Below the pieces are notes generated by a model. That model saw only the letters and a program-made list of their open reading frames with translations. It did not search any database and was not told where the DNA came from. 64,000 nucleotides of DNA from an uncultured Flavobacteriales bacterium (lineage in GTDB: Bacteria; Bacteroidota; Bacteroidia; Flavobacteriales_D; Sanyastnellaceae): NCBI GenBank assembly GCA_949373165.1, contig CASICO010000002.1:32036-96035 (forward strand), in the 5' to 3' direction. How positions within the stretch are numbered: the stretch's first letter is position 1; each line of letters begins with the position of its first letter. Positions 35,765-44,012 of this stretch are shown here, one piece after another. The position numbers and the translations under genes are program-made.

Positions 35765-36664
35765 TTAGAACAACAAGCCGCAACTCAAAAGGATGGCATT
35801 GTCCACCATTTTTATTTTGTATCCCTGTGCTGCCGCAGGGTCCAATGACCCGTCTAAAGCAGGCTGAAGGTGCTCCTTGCCCAAGGATTCGCCATAATTG
35901 CGATTGTTCGAGACATTGAATAATCCATTGTTGAACGTCGCCCCCAGCAAGAGTGCTGTCTTTCCACTCAAATTGTATTCGATGCCCACCCCCACAATCA
36001 TGGCCGCACGAATCAAGGCCACATCATTCTCGGTCGCCACGTCATCCAATGCCACCACCCCAGCATTGTCCGCAGCGATGGCCGTTTCTTCTGTCCAAAC
36101 CAATCCATCCTCACCCCCATCTTCGCCTCTATAGCGGTAATCAATGCGGTCCGATGCGGTGCTTCTCAAATTGAGACCCAACCCAAGACCAAACTGACCC
36201 CAATAGGTAATGTGCCCAATTTGACGGGTTCTGAACTTCAAGGTCACCGGCAACTCCACCCAATGTTGAGTCAATGTGCGTTCACGGCGCACCAAGAATT
36301 GAACACTGTCATTGGCCAAGTCGGTAGGGTCTCCTGTCACGCGGTCATAGTAAGAGAGCTTTCCTCCATTGCGAAACACATTGAGGCCTGTGCCCACCGC
36401 GTAATTGTCGGCAAACATGATGTCCGCAGTGAATCCAAATCCAAACCTGGCCACCGTGCCTTCGGATGCGGTGTGGGAATCCCGTGTGTCAAACCACGAC
36501 ACCGATGGCAGAAAATGAAGCCCCATCCTGAAACGTGGCTCATCATAACGCACACGCCCAGATTCCACAGCGGAATTGGCCTGCTGGCCCAGCGCTGAGG
36601 TCAAAATCAAGAGCAACAATGCGGTCAAACCGCTACGCAAAAATGAAAAAGTGGACATGGGCAT
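35765..36664 (-). CDS. Outer-membrane beta-barrel protein (porin-like)
   Basis: The protein of about 300 residues has a signal peptide (FSFLRSGLTALLLLILTSALG) and a body with barrel character: GLHFLPSVSWF, TYWGQFGLGLGLNL and a final DNAILLSCGLLF. Similar to PorT-like/outer-membrane porin-family proteins of Bacteroidota. ATG 36664 is chosen among three in-frame starts because it puts the signal peptide at the N-terminus; ATG 36658 is equally good. Divergent from gldB, 82 bases between starts. Confidence 0.7.
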   Translation of the reverse strand: MPMSTFSFLRSGLTALLLLILTSALGQQANSAVESGRVRYDEPRFRMGLHFLPSVSWFDTRDSHTASEGTVARFGFGFTADIMFADNYAVGTGLNVFRNGGKLSYYDRVTGDPTDLANDSVQFLVRRERTLTQHWVELPVTLKFRTRQIGHITYWGQFGLGLGLNLRSTASDRIDYRYRGEDGGEDGLVWTEETAIAADNAGVVALDDVATENDVALIRAAMIVGVGIEYNLSGKTALLLGATFNNGLFNVSNNRNYGESLGKEHLQPALDGSLDPAAAQGYKIKMVDNAILLSCGLLF

Positions 36665-36746
36665 GGGTTGTCGAACGCCTTTGGTCGGCAAATTGCATGC
36701 CGAATCCGCTTTCTCGGCCAAAACGCAGTGCAATTTTACATTGGAC

Positions 36747-37820
36747 ATGTTTCGATTCTCTCCCCATCAACGCCAATTGGCCCGTTGGACACAGATATTT
36801 CTTGGTCTACTCGGCCTCACGGTGATGGGGTGCAACCAAGATCGTGGCGACTATGCGAGATTCAATGCCTCCGCAAGTGGGACCGAACTTGCCCTTCACA
36901 CGCCATGGAAGCGCGTATTGAATTTCGAGCCCCTGCCTCCCCCTTCCTCTTCAAATCCCGTCCTCCAACCCCTTCTTGAAGACATCCTGCAACTTGGACC
37001 TTGGCCACCGAAGGACAAAAAGGAACAACTCAAATTGGACAGCGCATGGCAGGGCTTCGTCTCATTCGAAGGGAGTCGAATGGCCATTCAAGGCATCGAC
37101 AGCACCCTGTCCCAAACGGGCATCTTGACGGCCTCAGAGAAAACCCTCTCCGACGCTTTTGGTCGCTGGAGCTCCCACTTTCCAAAAGCCCCGGTTCCCG
37201 ATCTCGCGCTGGCATATACCGGTTTCAACTTCAGTGTCTATCCCACAGACAAGCTCCTGCTCATTGGATGTGAATTCTTCATTGGAGGCGACCACCCTTC
37301 CGTCAAAGGTTTGCCCCCCACGCTCTACCCGCGTTACATGCAAGAGCGCATGGTGCCTGCGCATTTGACAAGCGACGCCATTCGTGGCTGGCTGCTGGTC
37401 CACTTCCAAGACGACCATTACAACACCCAAGGAAGACTGGCCGACGAGCTGCTTTATTGGGGAAAGGTGCTGTACCTCGCCCGCTGTCTTGCACCCGAAA
37501 TCGCACCGCATCACTTCATGGATTGGACCGAATCCGAATGGGCTTGGGCCCAGGCCCATGAGCGCCAAGTCTGGTCCGAACTCAGAAAAGAAGAAACCCT
37601 GTACACCCGGCGTCGAACCGACATTCAGCGTTGGGTGGTGGATGGCCCATTCACCAAAGCCGGAAGTGTTCCCCAAGAGAGTCCAGACCGTTTGGGTTGG
37701 TACATGGGCATGCGCTGGGCAGAGGACTTCATGTCCAGAAACCAAGAGGTGGATTTGCCCGGACTGATGGAACAAAATGACGTTCTGCCCTTTTTGCAGG
37801 CCTATCGGCCCGGCAGTTGA
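36747..37820 (+). CDS. gldB: Gliding motility lipoprotein GldB
   Basis: The 357-residue lipoprotein has signal helix IFLGLLGLTVMGC (lipobox VMGC). Family landmarks follow: RYMQERM, ADELLYWGKVLYLARCLAP, WTESEWAWAQAHERQVWSE and ESPDRLGWYMGMRWAEDFM. GldB is essential for gliding in F. johnsoniae and is an outer-membrane-associated lipoprotein. A longer frame exists upstream, but ATG 36747 yields the lipobox position. gldC follows after 23 bases; the pair matches the known nadE-gldB-gldC neighbourhood. Confidence 0.9.
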   Translation: MFRFSPHQRQLARWTQIFLGLLGLTVMGCNQDRGDYARFNASASGTELALHTPWKRVLNFEPLPPPSSSNPVLQPLLEDILQLGPWPPKDKKEQLKLDSAWQGFVSFEGSRMAIQGIDSTLSQTGILTASEKTLSDAFGRWSSHFPKAPVPDLALAYTGFNFSVYPTDKLLLIGCEFFIGGDHPSVKGLPPTLYPRYMQERMVPAHLTSDAIRGWLLVHFQDDHYNTQGRLADELLYWGKVLYLARCLAPEIAPHHFMDWTESEWAWAQAHERQVWSELRKEETLYTRRRTDIQRWVVDGPFTKAGSVPQESPDRLGWYMGMRWAEDFMSRNQEVDLPGLMEQNDVLPFLQAYRPGS

Positions 37821-37843
37821 ATTCCGCGGGCGAAATTGCACCC

Positions 37844-38182
37844 ATGTCCGAGGCCCATACTTCTGAAATCCAATTGAACGTCATCACCGACGCCAACAAA
37901 GTCCCCACGTCCATTCGTTGGTCTGCGAGCGATGCTGGCATCTCCAACGCAGAGGCCAAGGCCTTTGCCTTGAGCGTTTGGAATGGCCGCGAGGCCCTGA
38001 GCATTGACCTCTGGGACAAAGACATGACTGTAGATGAGATGAAGGTGTTCGTGTGTCAATCCATGATGACACTGGCAGACGCACTGGAACGCTCCACACA
38101 AGATGAACGCGCCGCTGGCGCAATCCGAGGGTTCACCTCAGAACTTGCGGAACGCATCGGGGTTGGACCCAGTGCAGAGTGA
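37844..38182 (+). CDS. gldC: Gliding motility protein GldC
   Basis: The 112-residue cytoplasmic protein has the family pattern EIQLNVITDANKVPTSIRW, KAFALSVWNGRE, ALSIDLWDKDMTVDEMKVF and a final helical part. GldC enhances gliding in F. johnsoniae but is not strictly required. ATG 37844 is chosen because it follows the gldB stop and begins the conserved part. The gene converges with engB, 14 bases apart, with no visible terminator. Confidence 0.9.
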   Translation: MSEAHTSEIQLNVITDANKVPTSIRWSASDAGISNAEAKAFALSVWNGREALSIDLWDKDMTVDEMKVFVCQSMMTLADALERSTQDERAAGAIRGFTSELAERIGVGPSAE

Positions 38183-38196
38183 CCCTTTGCAAGAGG

Positions 38197-38838
38197 TCAA
38201 ATCAACTCTGGCGGCTTCCGATAAATCGGATTGGTCTGGGCGATAAAGCCCAAGACATCTTGACGTCCATCTTTCTTTTCGGCGGAGGTCACAAAGTGAG
38301 GCGGCATCGCAGCCCACTGCTTGAGCATTCGCTTTTCGTATTTCGCAAGAAAGGACGCCCGGTCTTCCAAGGTCAATTTGTCCACCTTGGTGAAAATGAT
38401 GGCAAAAGACAAGCCGTTCTCGGCCATCCAAGCCATGAACTCCAAATCGATTTTTTGGGGTTCCAAGCGAGAGTCTATGAGCATCATGATGCACATTAAA
38501 TTTTCTCGCTTGGTCAAGTACTCCCGAGAAGTGCGCTCCCATGAACGCCGGTCTTTCTTGCTGACCTTGGCATAACCAATGCCCGGCAAGTCCACCAAAT
38601 ACCATGGTTTCCCTGCCGTGGTCATGGCAAAGTGATTCAGGAGTTGGGTCTTGCCTGGCGTTGAACTTGTCTTGGCCAAGGCCTTGCGGCCGGCCAACAT
38701 GTTGATCAATGAGCTCTTGCCCACATTGGAGCGGCCAATGAAAGCATACTCTGGACGGTCCGCCTGAGGACACTCCTGAAGTTTCGCACTGGACTTGACA
38801 AACTCGGGGTCTTCAACTGAGTATTCCTCGACGCTCAT
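38197..38838 (-). CDS. engB: Ribosome biogenesis GTPase EngB (YsxC/YihA)
   Basis: The 213-residue GTPase has G1 GRSNVGKSS (35-43), G3 DLPGIGYA, G4 TKVDKL and the C-terminal TSAEKKDG. EngB acts in 50S ribosomal subunit assembly. Its start lies inside the end of the alpha/beta hydrolase gene (26-base overlap), so it is probably co-transcribed with it. The order hydrolase-engB next to gldC-gldB and mraZ is, from memory, common in Bacteroidota. Confidence 0.95.
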   Translation of the reverse strand: MSVEEYSVEDPEFVKSSAKLQECPQADRPEYAFIGRSNVGKSSLINMLAGRKALAKTSSTPGKTQLLNHFAMTTAGKPWYLVDLPGIGYAKVSKKDRRSWERTSREYLTKRENLMCIMMLIDSRLEPQKIDLEFMAWMAENGLSFAIIFTKVDKLTLEDRASFLAKYEKRMLKQWAAMPPHFVTSAEKKDGRQDVLGFIAQTNPIYRKPPELI

Positions 38839-39583
38839 ACCAATCCGACAATATGTGATTAAACGGTTCAGGGTGCTCCATCATTGGCGCATGGCCACAG
38901 TGGTCAATCCAAAACAAGTCCGCATCAGGCAACAACGCCTTGAACTCATCGGCCACTTCCGGTGGTGTAATGGTGTCGTTCTTTCCCCAAATCAAACAGG
39001 TGGGCTGCGTCATCTTGGGGAGGTCGTCCGCCATGTTGTGACGAATGGCACTTTTGGCAATCGCAAGGATTCGCAACACCCGATGCCGGTCGTTGACAAT
39101 GGCAAAGCACTCATCGACCAATTCGTCTGTGGCATGGCTGGGGTCAAAGAAAGTCTCCCCCACTTTGTCGCGAATGAATGACTTGTCCTCCCGTCTTGGG
39201 AAGGAAGTGCCAAACGCATTCTCGTAAAGTCCGCTGCTCGCCGTCAACGTCAACGAAGCCACACGCTCGGGATGACGTTTGGTATAAATGAGTCCCACAT
39301 GACCCCCGAGAGAGTTGCCCAACAAATGGACCTTCTCCAATCCAAGGTGATCCAAAAACCCAGCCACATGCTTGCTCAATGACTTGGCTCCAGTCGTGGC
39401 CAAGGGCATGTCGTAGAGTGGGAGCATCGGAATGATGACCCGCATCTTCCCGGCAAAGTGCGCAAACAAGTCTTCAAAATTGCTCAACGCACCAAACAAC
39501 CCGTGCAGCAATACAAGGGGCGTCCCCTCCTCCGCACTTTGGACATAGCGGTAGTCCCCGTCGGTGATTAGTTCCTGTTCCAT
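38813..39583 (-). CDS. Alpha/beta hydrolase
   Basis: The 256-residue protein has an alpha/beta hydrolase fold: HGLFGALSNF (oxyanion HG), GNSLGGHVG (nucleophile Ser in GxSxG), IWGKNDTITP (acid Asp) and DHCGHAPMMEHP (catalytic His). The triad is complete. Substrate unknown; resembles small serine hydrolases or haloperoxidase-like esterases. ATG 39583 is used in preference to a longer frame. It is divergent from mraZ. Confidence 0.85.
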   Translation of the reverse strand: MEQELITDGDYRYVQSAEEGTPLVLLHGLFGALSNFEDLFAHFAGKMRVIIPMLPLYDMPLATTGAKSLSKHVAGFLDHLGLEKVHLLGNSLGGHVGLIYTKRHPERVASLTLTASSGLYENAFGTSFPRREDKSFIRDKVGETFFDPSHATDELVDECFAIVNDRHRVLRILAIAKSAIRHNMADDLPKMTQPTCLIWGKNDTITPPEVADEFKALLPDADLFWIDHCGHAPMMEHPEPFNHILSDWYERRGILS

Positions 39584-39837
39584 GGCAAAGCCTTCTTCTT
39601 TCAAAGAAAAGGACACACCCATGCCATTGCGGGTTCAGTTGAAGGGTGAATAAAGTCTGAAGTGTGAACAACAAAACGAGGCCGTGGCCAATCGAAATCA
39701 ACACCTCCCACAATCCCCCACTTTGGCAACCCCTGCAGAAACAACGGTCAAATCACATTAAACCAAAGACTTAGGGGTGATCACAAACGATCTCTCCATC
39801 CACAGGTGTCAATAAATTTTCAACATTGTGTCAGATT

Positions 39838-39863
39838 GTGGGAACCAGTGGGGAATAGTGGGA
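39838..39863 (+). promoter_or_regulatory. Three MraZ-binding boxes (GTGGG repeats at 10-base spacing)
   Basis: GTGGGA at 39838, GTGGGG at 39848 and GTGGGA at 39858 are three direct repeats exactly 10 bases apart, upstream of mraZ and just upstream of its predicted -7 element. MraZ from several bacteria binds such TGGG repeats in the promoter of its own operon. A fourth GTGGGC (39882-39887) is off phase. The repeats lie at about -49 to -24 relative to the predicted start, fitting autorepression. Confidence 0.82.
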
Positions 39864-39872
39864 TAAACCGTC

Positions 39873-39880
39873 TACTTTTG
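39873..39880 (+). promoter_or_regulatory. Predicted -7 element of the mraZ/dcw promoter
   Basis: TACTTTTG is an exact match to the Bacteroidota -7 consensus TAnnTTTG. It lies 22 bases before the mraZ ATG and 9 bases after the last MraZ box. No -33 TTG at the right spacing is evident; MraZ binding would cover that region. Confidence 0.6.
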
Positions 39881-39902
39881 GGTGGGCCACCGCCCATTGA
39901 TC

Positions 39903-40406
39903 ATGCTCAACCTCCTTGGAGAATACCACTGTCGAATCGACGCAAAAGGCCGCGTCAGCTTCCCCGCCAAACTGCGCAAGCAGTTGGATCGGGTGCTGCA
40001 CGACGGACTGGTGGTGAACCGAGACATTTTCGAAGGTTGCCTGGTCGTTTACCCCAAACCCGAATGGGACAAGGTGAACGCGGAGATGGCCCAATTGAGC
40101 CGCTACGACCGCAGTCACCAGCTGTTTCAACGGAAGTTCATGAAGGGGGCCACCCTGATTGAACTCGACGGTTCAGGTCGCTTGCTCCTCCCTGGCAACT
40201 TGCTCCCGCACGCCGGGATCGTTGCTGGAAAAGGCGGAGACTGCGTGGTGACCGGCCTTGGTGAAAAGATTGAAGTCTGGTCCAAAGCGCGATTCGAGAA
40301 GAACGTGCTCGGTGGCGACGAAGCCTTCGATTTCGGCTCTCTCGCAGAGCAAGTGCGCAAGGACATCGACCCTGCCCGTCAACCCAACGACAGCAACCGC
40401 AACTGA
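39903..40406 (+). CDS. mraZ: Transcriptional regulator MraZ
   Basis: The protein of 167 residues has two MraZ domains with the conserved DxxxR motifs: IDAKGRVSFPAKLR near 14-27 and LDGSGRLLLPGNLL near 85-98. MraZ binds the GTGGG repeats and controls the division and cell-wall cluster that it heads. ATG 39903 gives the family N-terminus MLNLLGEYHC. Stop overlaps rsmH start by one base (TGATG). Confidence 0.95.
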   Translation: MLNLLGEYHCRIDAKGRVSFPAKLRKQLDRVLHDGLVVNRDIFEGCLVVYPKPEWDKVNAEMAQLSRYDRSHQLFQRKFMKGATLIELDGSGRLLLPGNLLPHAGIVAGKGGDCVVTGLGEKIEVWSKARFEKNVLGGDEAFDFGSLAEQVRKDIDPARQPNDSNRN

Positions 40407-41329
40407 TGAGCACCGCCTATCACGTCCCCGTGCTGTTTGACGCTTCCCTCGATGGGTTGGCCATCCAGCCCGGCGGAACTTACGTGGATTGCACATTCGG
40501 CGGAGGGGGCCACACCCGTGGAATTTTGGACCGGCTTGGTCCCGAAGGGCGTCTGTTTGGCTTTGACTGTGACCCCGATGCCGCGGACAACGTCCCGGAC
40601 GACCCTCGCTTTCACTTGATCCCTGAGAACTTCCGCTTCGCTTCCAATTTTCTTCGGATTCAAGGGGTCCAAAAAGTAGACGGCATCCTCGCAGATCTCG
40701 GTGTCAGCTCTCACCAATTCGATGCAGAAGACCGGGGGTTCAGCACGCGGGGTCAAGGCGACCTCGACATGCGCATGGACCCACGATTGCCAGAAGGTGC
40801 AGATGCACTTCTGCAACGAATGCCCAGCGCCGAATTGACTTTGCTGTTTCGGCAATTTGGGGAACTGCAGCAGCCACACAAGGCTGCGCGTGCCATTGAA
40901 AACGCCTTGAAAGACAAAGACCCGGCGTCCATGTCCACGACATGGCTTCAGGAAGTCTTGGCGCCATTGGCGCCTTTCAACAAGCGAAACCAATACCTCG
41001 CTCAAGCTTTTCAAGCCCTGCGCATCGCCGTAAACGACGAGTTGGGCGCCCTGTCGGATTTGCTCAAAGCCAGCTTGACCCTGCTCGACACCAACGGCAG
41101 GCTCGTGGTCATTAGCTACCACAGCCTCGAAGACCGCATGGTCAAGCGCTTCATGCGCGCCGGGAACCTAGAGGGAGAGATTCAGAAGGACTTCCATGGA
41201 AGGGCATTGGTCCCCTTCGACAAAATCACCGGAAAGGCCATCGTAGCCGACACCGAAGAAATGGACCGGAATCCCCGTTCGCGCAGTGCGCGATTGCGCG
41301 TGGCGTCCCGCAACAACCGTGAGGCATGA
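40406..41329 (+). CDS. rsmH: 16S rRNA (cytosine1402-N4)-methyltransferase RsmH (MraW)
   Basis: The 307-residue enzyme has the N-terminus YHVPVLFDASLDGL, SAM site DCTFGGGGHTRGIL, and C-terminal YHSLEDRMVKRFMR and RSRSARLRVASR. It methylates N4 of C1402 in 16S rRNA. Second gene of the dcw cluster. Overlaps ftsL by four bases (ATGA). Confidence 0.96.
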   Translation: MSTAYHVPVLFDASLDGLAIQPGGTYVDCTFGGGGHTRGILDRLGPEGRLFGFDCDPDAADNVPDDPRFHLIPENFRFASNFLRIQGVQKVDGILADLGVSSHQFDAEDRGFSTRGQGDLDMRMDPRLPEGADALLQRMPSAELTLLFRQFGELQQPHKAARAIENALKDKDPASMSTTWLQEVLAPLAPFNKRNQYLAQAFQALRIAVNDELGALSDLLKASLTLLDTNGRLVVISYHSLEDRMVKRFMRAGNLEGEIQKDFHGRALVPFDKITGKAIVADTEEMDRNPRSRSARLRVASRNNREA

Positions 41330-41877
41330 TGCGGAAACGGAAGCCTTCCAAAAAGGCGGTCAAAAAGACCAACCGCCGGTTGACGCCGGAAGAACAGCTT
41401 GTCCGCAACATCACCAGCGAGCCTGGTACCCCTTTGCGCAAACGTTCGGGAAGGGAACACGCCAAACCCTTGCAGCAAAAAGGGCAAGAGTCAGGCGGAC
41501 AGAAAACCCAAGTCAACAAGGGCCCCAACCGCATCCAAAGGGCCATTGCTCGTGCATTTGCACCCATCAGGAGCTCATTGTCGGGCGAATGGCTCGGTCA
41601 GCCTGACGCCTTGAGGCATCTTCCTTTTGCCGCCTTCATCGGCGTACTCTTCATCGGGTACACCTACCTCCAATATCGCTATGAATACGATGAGCGGGCC
41701 ATCAAAGAAGGCAAGAAGGAACTCCAAAATCTTCGCCACCACGAGCAAGCACTGCGGGGAAGGTTTGAATCTCAATTGCAGCGAAGCCGCCTAGACGAGG
41801 CCATGGCCGACGTGGACCTCTCGGCACCCAGCACACCGCCCATCATTCTTCCCGACGCCACCACCACCGCGCCATGA
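41326..41877 (+). CDS. ftsL: FtsL-like cell division protein
   Basis: The 183-residue protein has one transmembrane helix (about 102-117) after a long basic Lys/Arg/Gln-rich cytoplasmic N-terminus, then a short coiled coil (ERAIKEGKKELQNLRHHEQAL). That topology and its place between rsmH and ftsI are those of FtsL. The cytoplasmic tail of about 95 residues is unusually long for FtsL. Overlaps rsmH and ftsI by four bases each. Confidence 0.8.
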   Translation: MMRKRKPSKKAVKKTNRRLTPEEQLVRNITSEPGTPLRKRSGREHAKPLQQKGQESGGQKTQVNKGPNRIQRAIARAFAPIRSSLSGEWLGQPDALRHLPFAAFIGVLFIGYTYLQYRYEYDERAIKEGKKELQNLRHHEQALRGRFESQLQRSRLDEAMADVDLSAPSTPPIILPDATTTAP

Positions 41878-44012
41878 AACGCACCCAACATATCGCCACG
41901 CGAGCTTGGGTCATGTTTGCCTGCTTTGGCCTATTTGGATTGGCCATTGTGGTGCGGATGATGCTGGTCCAGGTCAACCCCCAGTACGCCGCAGGAAATG
42001 CCATGCTCCCGCAGCTTCAAACCATTGAACCCGAACGGGGACGGATCCTCTCTGCAGAAGGGCATTTGCTGGCTGCCAGTGTGCCACGTTTTGACCTGCA
42101 CTGGGACCCCACCGTCATCAACACCCCAGAGGAACGCAACGATTTTCTTGCCGAACTGCCCAATTTGGCCGCAGCATGCGCGCGTGAATTTGGCCGACGG
42201 TCATCTGCAAACTGGCGCGACTTTCTGCTCGACGCCCACCAAGCAGGCAACAAACGCTATGTGGCCATCGCTCGGAACATTGAATGGGACCGACGCCAAG
42301 CGGTGGAGAACTTCCCCTGGATCGCCAACCGAAGTCGAAACAGGTCTGGCTTCATGTTCACCGATAAACCGAGGCGCGACAAGCCCTTTAGCCCCCTGGC
42401 CAATCGCACCATTGGACTGCACCGACCCACCGGAAACAGCGTGGGCATCGAAGCTGCATTTGACACGGCGCTATCAGGACAGTCTGGTGAACGTTGGATG
42501 CGGAGAATCCATGGAAACTATTGGATTCCCGCCACAGACAACTTTGTGAGAGAGCCGGAACCTGGCCTTGACGTGCGCACCGCAATTGACCTCCGGACGC
42601 AAGATGTCGCCTCTGACGCATTGCAAGCCCAACTGAACCACCACGAGGCCGAATGGGGCTGCGCAGTGGTCATTGAAGTCGCCACAGGAAATGTTGTGGC
42701 CATTGCCAATCTTGAGCGTGACGCCCAGACAGGACGCTGCACTGAATCCTACAATCACGCGCTGGGAACCGCCGTAGAACCTGGGTCAACATTCAAACTG
42801 GCCAGCATCATGGCCATGCTCGAGTCTGGCCGAATCACACCGCTCGACACCATTGAAACTGGAGACGGGGCATTAAAGCCTGCGAGGGGATGTTCCAAGA
42901 TGACGGACACCAGCCACCCCCAAGGTGGATACGGTCCCCTGCGCCTAGAAGAAGTGTTTGAACGCAGCTCCAATGTGGGCACCGCCTTGGCCATACAGCA
43001 AGTATTTGGCGCCGATCCACAGGCGTGGCTCACTGCCCTAGCCAACATTGGAATCACCAGCAAACTCGGGGTTTCACTCGCGGGTGAAGGCAAACCCAAA
43101 ATACACGCATCCACCTCCGAGCGAGACTGGAGCGCTTGCTCACTCACCTCGATGTCCATCGGTTATGAAGTGACCATGACTCCGCTTCAAACAGCGGCAT
43201 TCTACAATGCCATTGCAGCCGACGGCCGCCTCATTCGGCCCCGTTTTGCTGACGCCTTGCTCGAAAGTGGTGAGGTTGTCTCCGAACTCCCAACTGTGAT
43301 TCTCCAAGAACGCATTGCCAGCAGAACCACCATTTCCGCTTTGCAAAGCATGATGAAAATGGTCTGTGCCCCTGAAGGACACGGGACAGCCGAAGACGTG
43401 TTCCGAGATCGCCCGTACCGGGTGGCCGGAAAAACGGGCACCGCAAGGGCCTCCAAGCCCGGCGGTGGATATGAAGGCCATCGCGGATCATTTGTGGGTT
43501 ACTTCCCTGCAGAACGACCTGCCTACACCATTGCAGTGGTGGTTCAGCGGCCAGCCCAACACGGGTACTATGGAGGAGTCGTGGCCGCACCGGTTTTCAG
43601 GGCCATCGCAGACCACCTCTACGGCACCCACCCAGAACTCTCCCAAGACAACGGCACTCAACTTGCAGATGCGCCCCGGCTCCCTGTGACCATGAATGGC
43701 GAATGGAACACCATTCAAGCGCTGTATGCCGATTTCGACATCCCCTTTCTGCTCGACACAACCGGCGCCTCAGAATGGCCCAGCCACGTTGCAGCCAAGA
43801 CCAACGAGCGCACCGTTACCCTGACTGCCCGCAACATCCCTGAATCCGCTGTTCCCGATGTCCGCGGCATGTCCTTGAGGGATGCCCTCAAGCTTCTCGA
43901 GCGGAGAGGAATTCGGGTCGACATCAACGGAAAAGGGACCGTTCGTAGGCAAAGCATTGCCCCCGGAACCGCGCACAGAAACGGCCAAACCATCCTTCTG
44001 GAATTGTCATGA
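41874..44012 (+). CDS. ftsI: Penicillin-binding protein FtsI (PBP3), transpeptidase with C-terminal PASTA
   Basis: The 712-residue class B PBP has one N-terminal transmembrane helix (about 13-33), a pedestal domain and a transpeptidase domain with Ser305 in STFK, SSN near 365-367 and KTGTA at about 520. A single PASTA module (SAVPDVRGMSLRDALKLLE) follows near the C-terminus. It crosslinks septal peptidoglycan together with FtsW. It overlaps ftsL and murE by four bases each. Confidence 0.95.
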   Translation: MKRTQHIATRAWVMFACFGLFGLAIVVRMMLVQVNPQYAAGNAMLPQLQTIEPERGRILSAEGHLLAASVPRFDLHWDPTVINTPEERNDFLAELPNLAAACAREFGRRSSANWRDFLLDAHQAGNKRYVAIARNIEWDRRQAVENFPWIANRSRNRSGFMFTDKPRRDKPFSPLANRTIGLHRPTGNSVGIEAAFDTALSGQSGERWMRRIHGNYWIPATDNFVREPEPGLDVRTAIDLRTQDVASDALQAQLNHHEAEWGCAVVIEVATGNVVAIANLERDAQTGRCTESYNHALGTAVEPGSTFKLASIMAMLESGRITPLDTIETGDGALKPARGCSKMTDTSHPQGGYGPLRLEEVFERSSNVGTALAIQQVFGADPQAWLTALANIGITSKLGVSLAGEGKPKIHASTSERDWSACSLTSMSIGYEVTMTPLQTAAFYNAIAADGRLIRPRFADALLESGEVVSELPTVILQERIASRTTISALQSMMKMVCAPEGHGTAEDVFRDRPYRVAGKTGTARASKPGGGYEGHRGSFVGYFPAERPAYTIAVVVQRPAQHGYYGGVVAAPVFRAIADHLYGTHPELSQDNGTQLADAPRLPVTMNGEWNTIQALYADFDIPFLLDTTGASEWPSHVAAKTNERTVTLTARNIPESAVPDVRGMSLRDALKLLERRGIRVDINGKGTVRRQSIAPGTAHRNGQTILLELS

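Noticed and set aside
39780..39840. Possible replication origin near the DnaA-like CCATCCACA before mraZ
   Set aside because: Only one imperfect box, no cluster of DnaA boxes, no dnaA or dnaN gene nearby.
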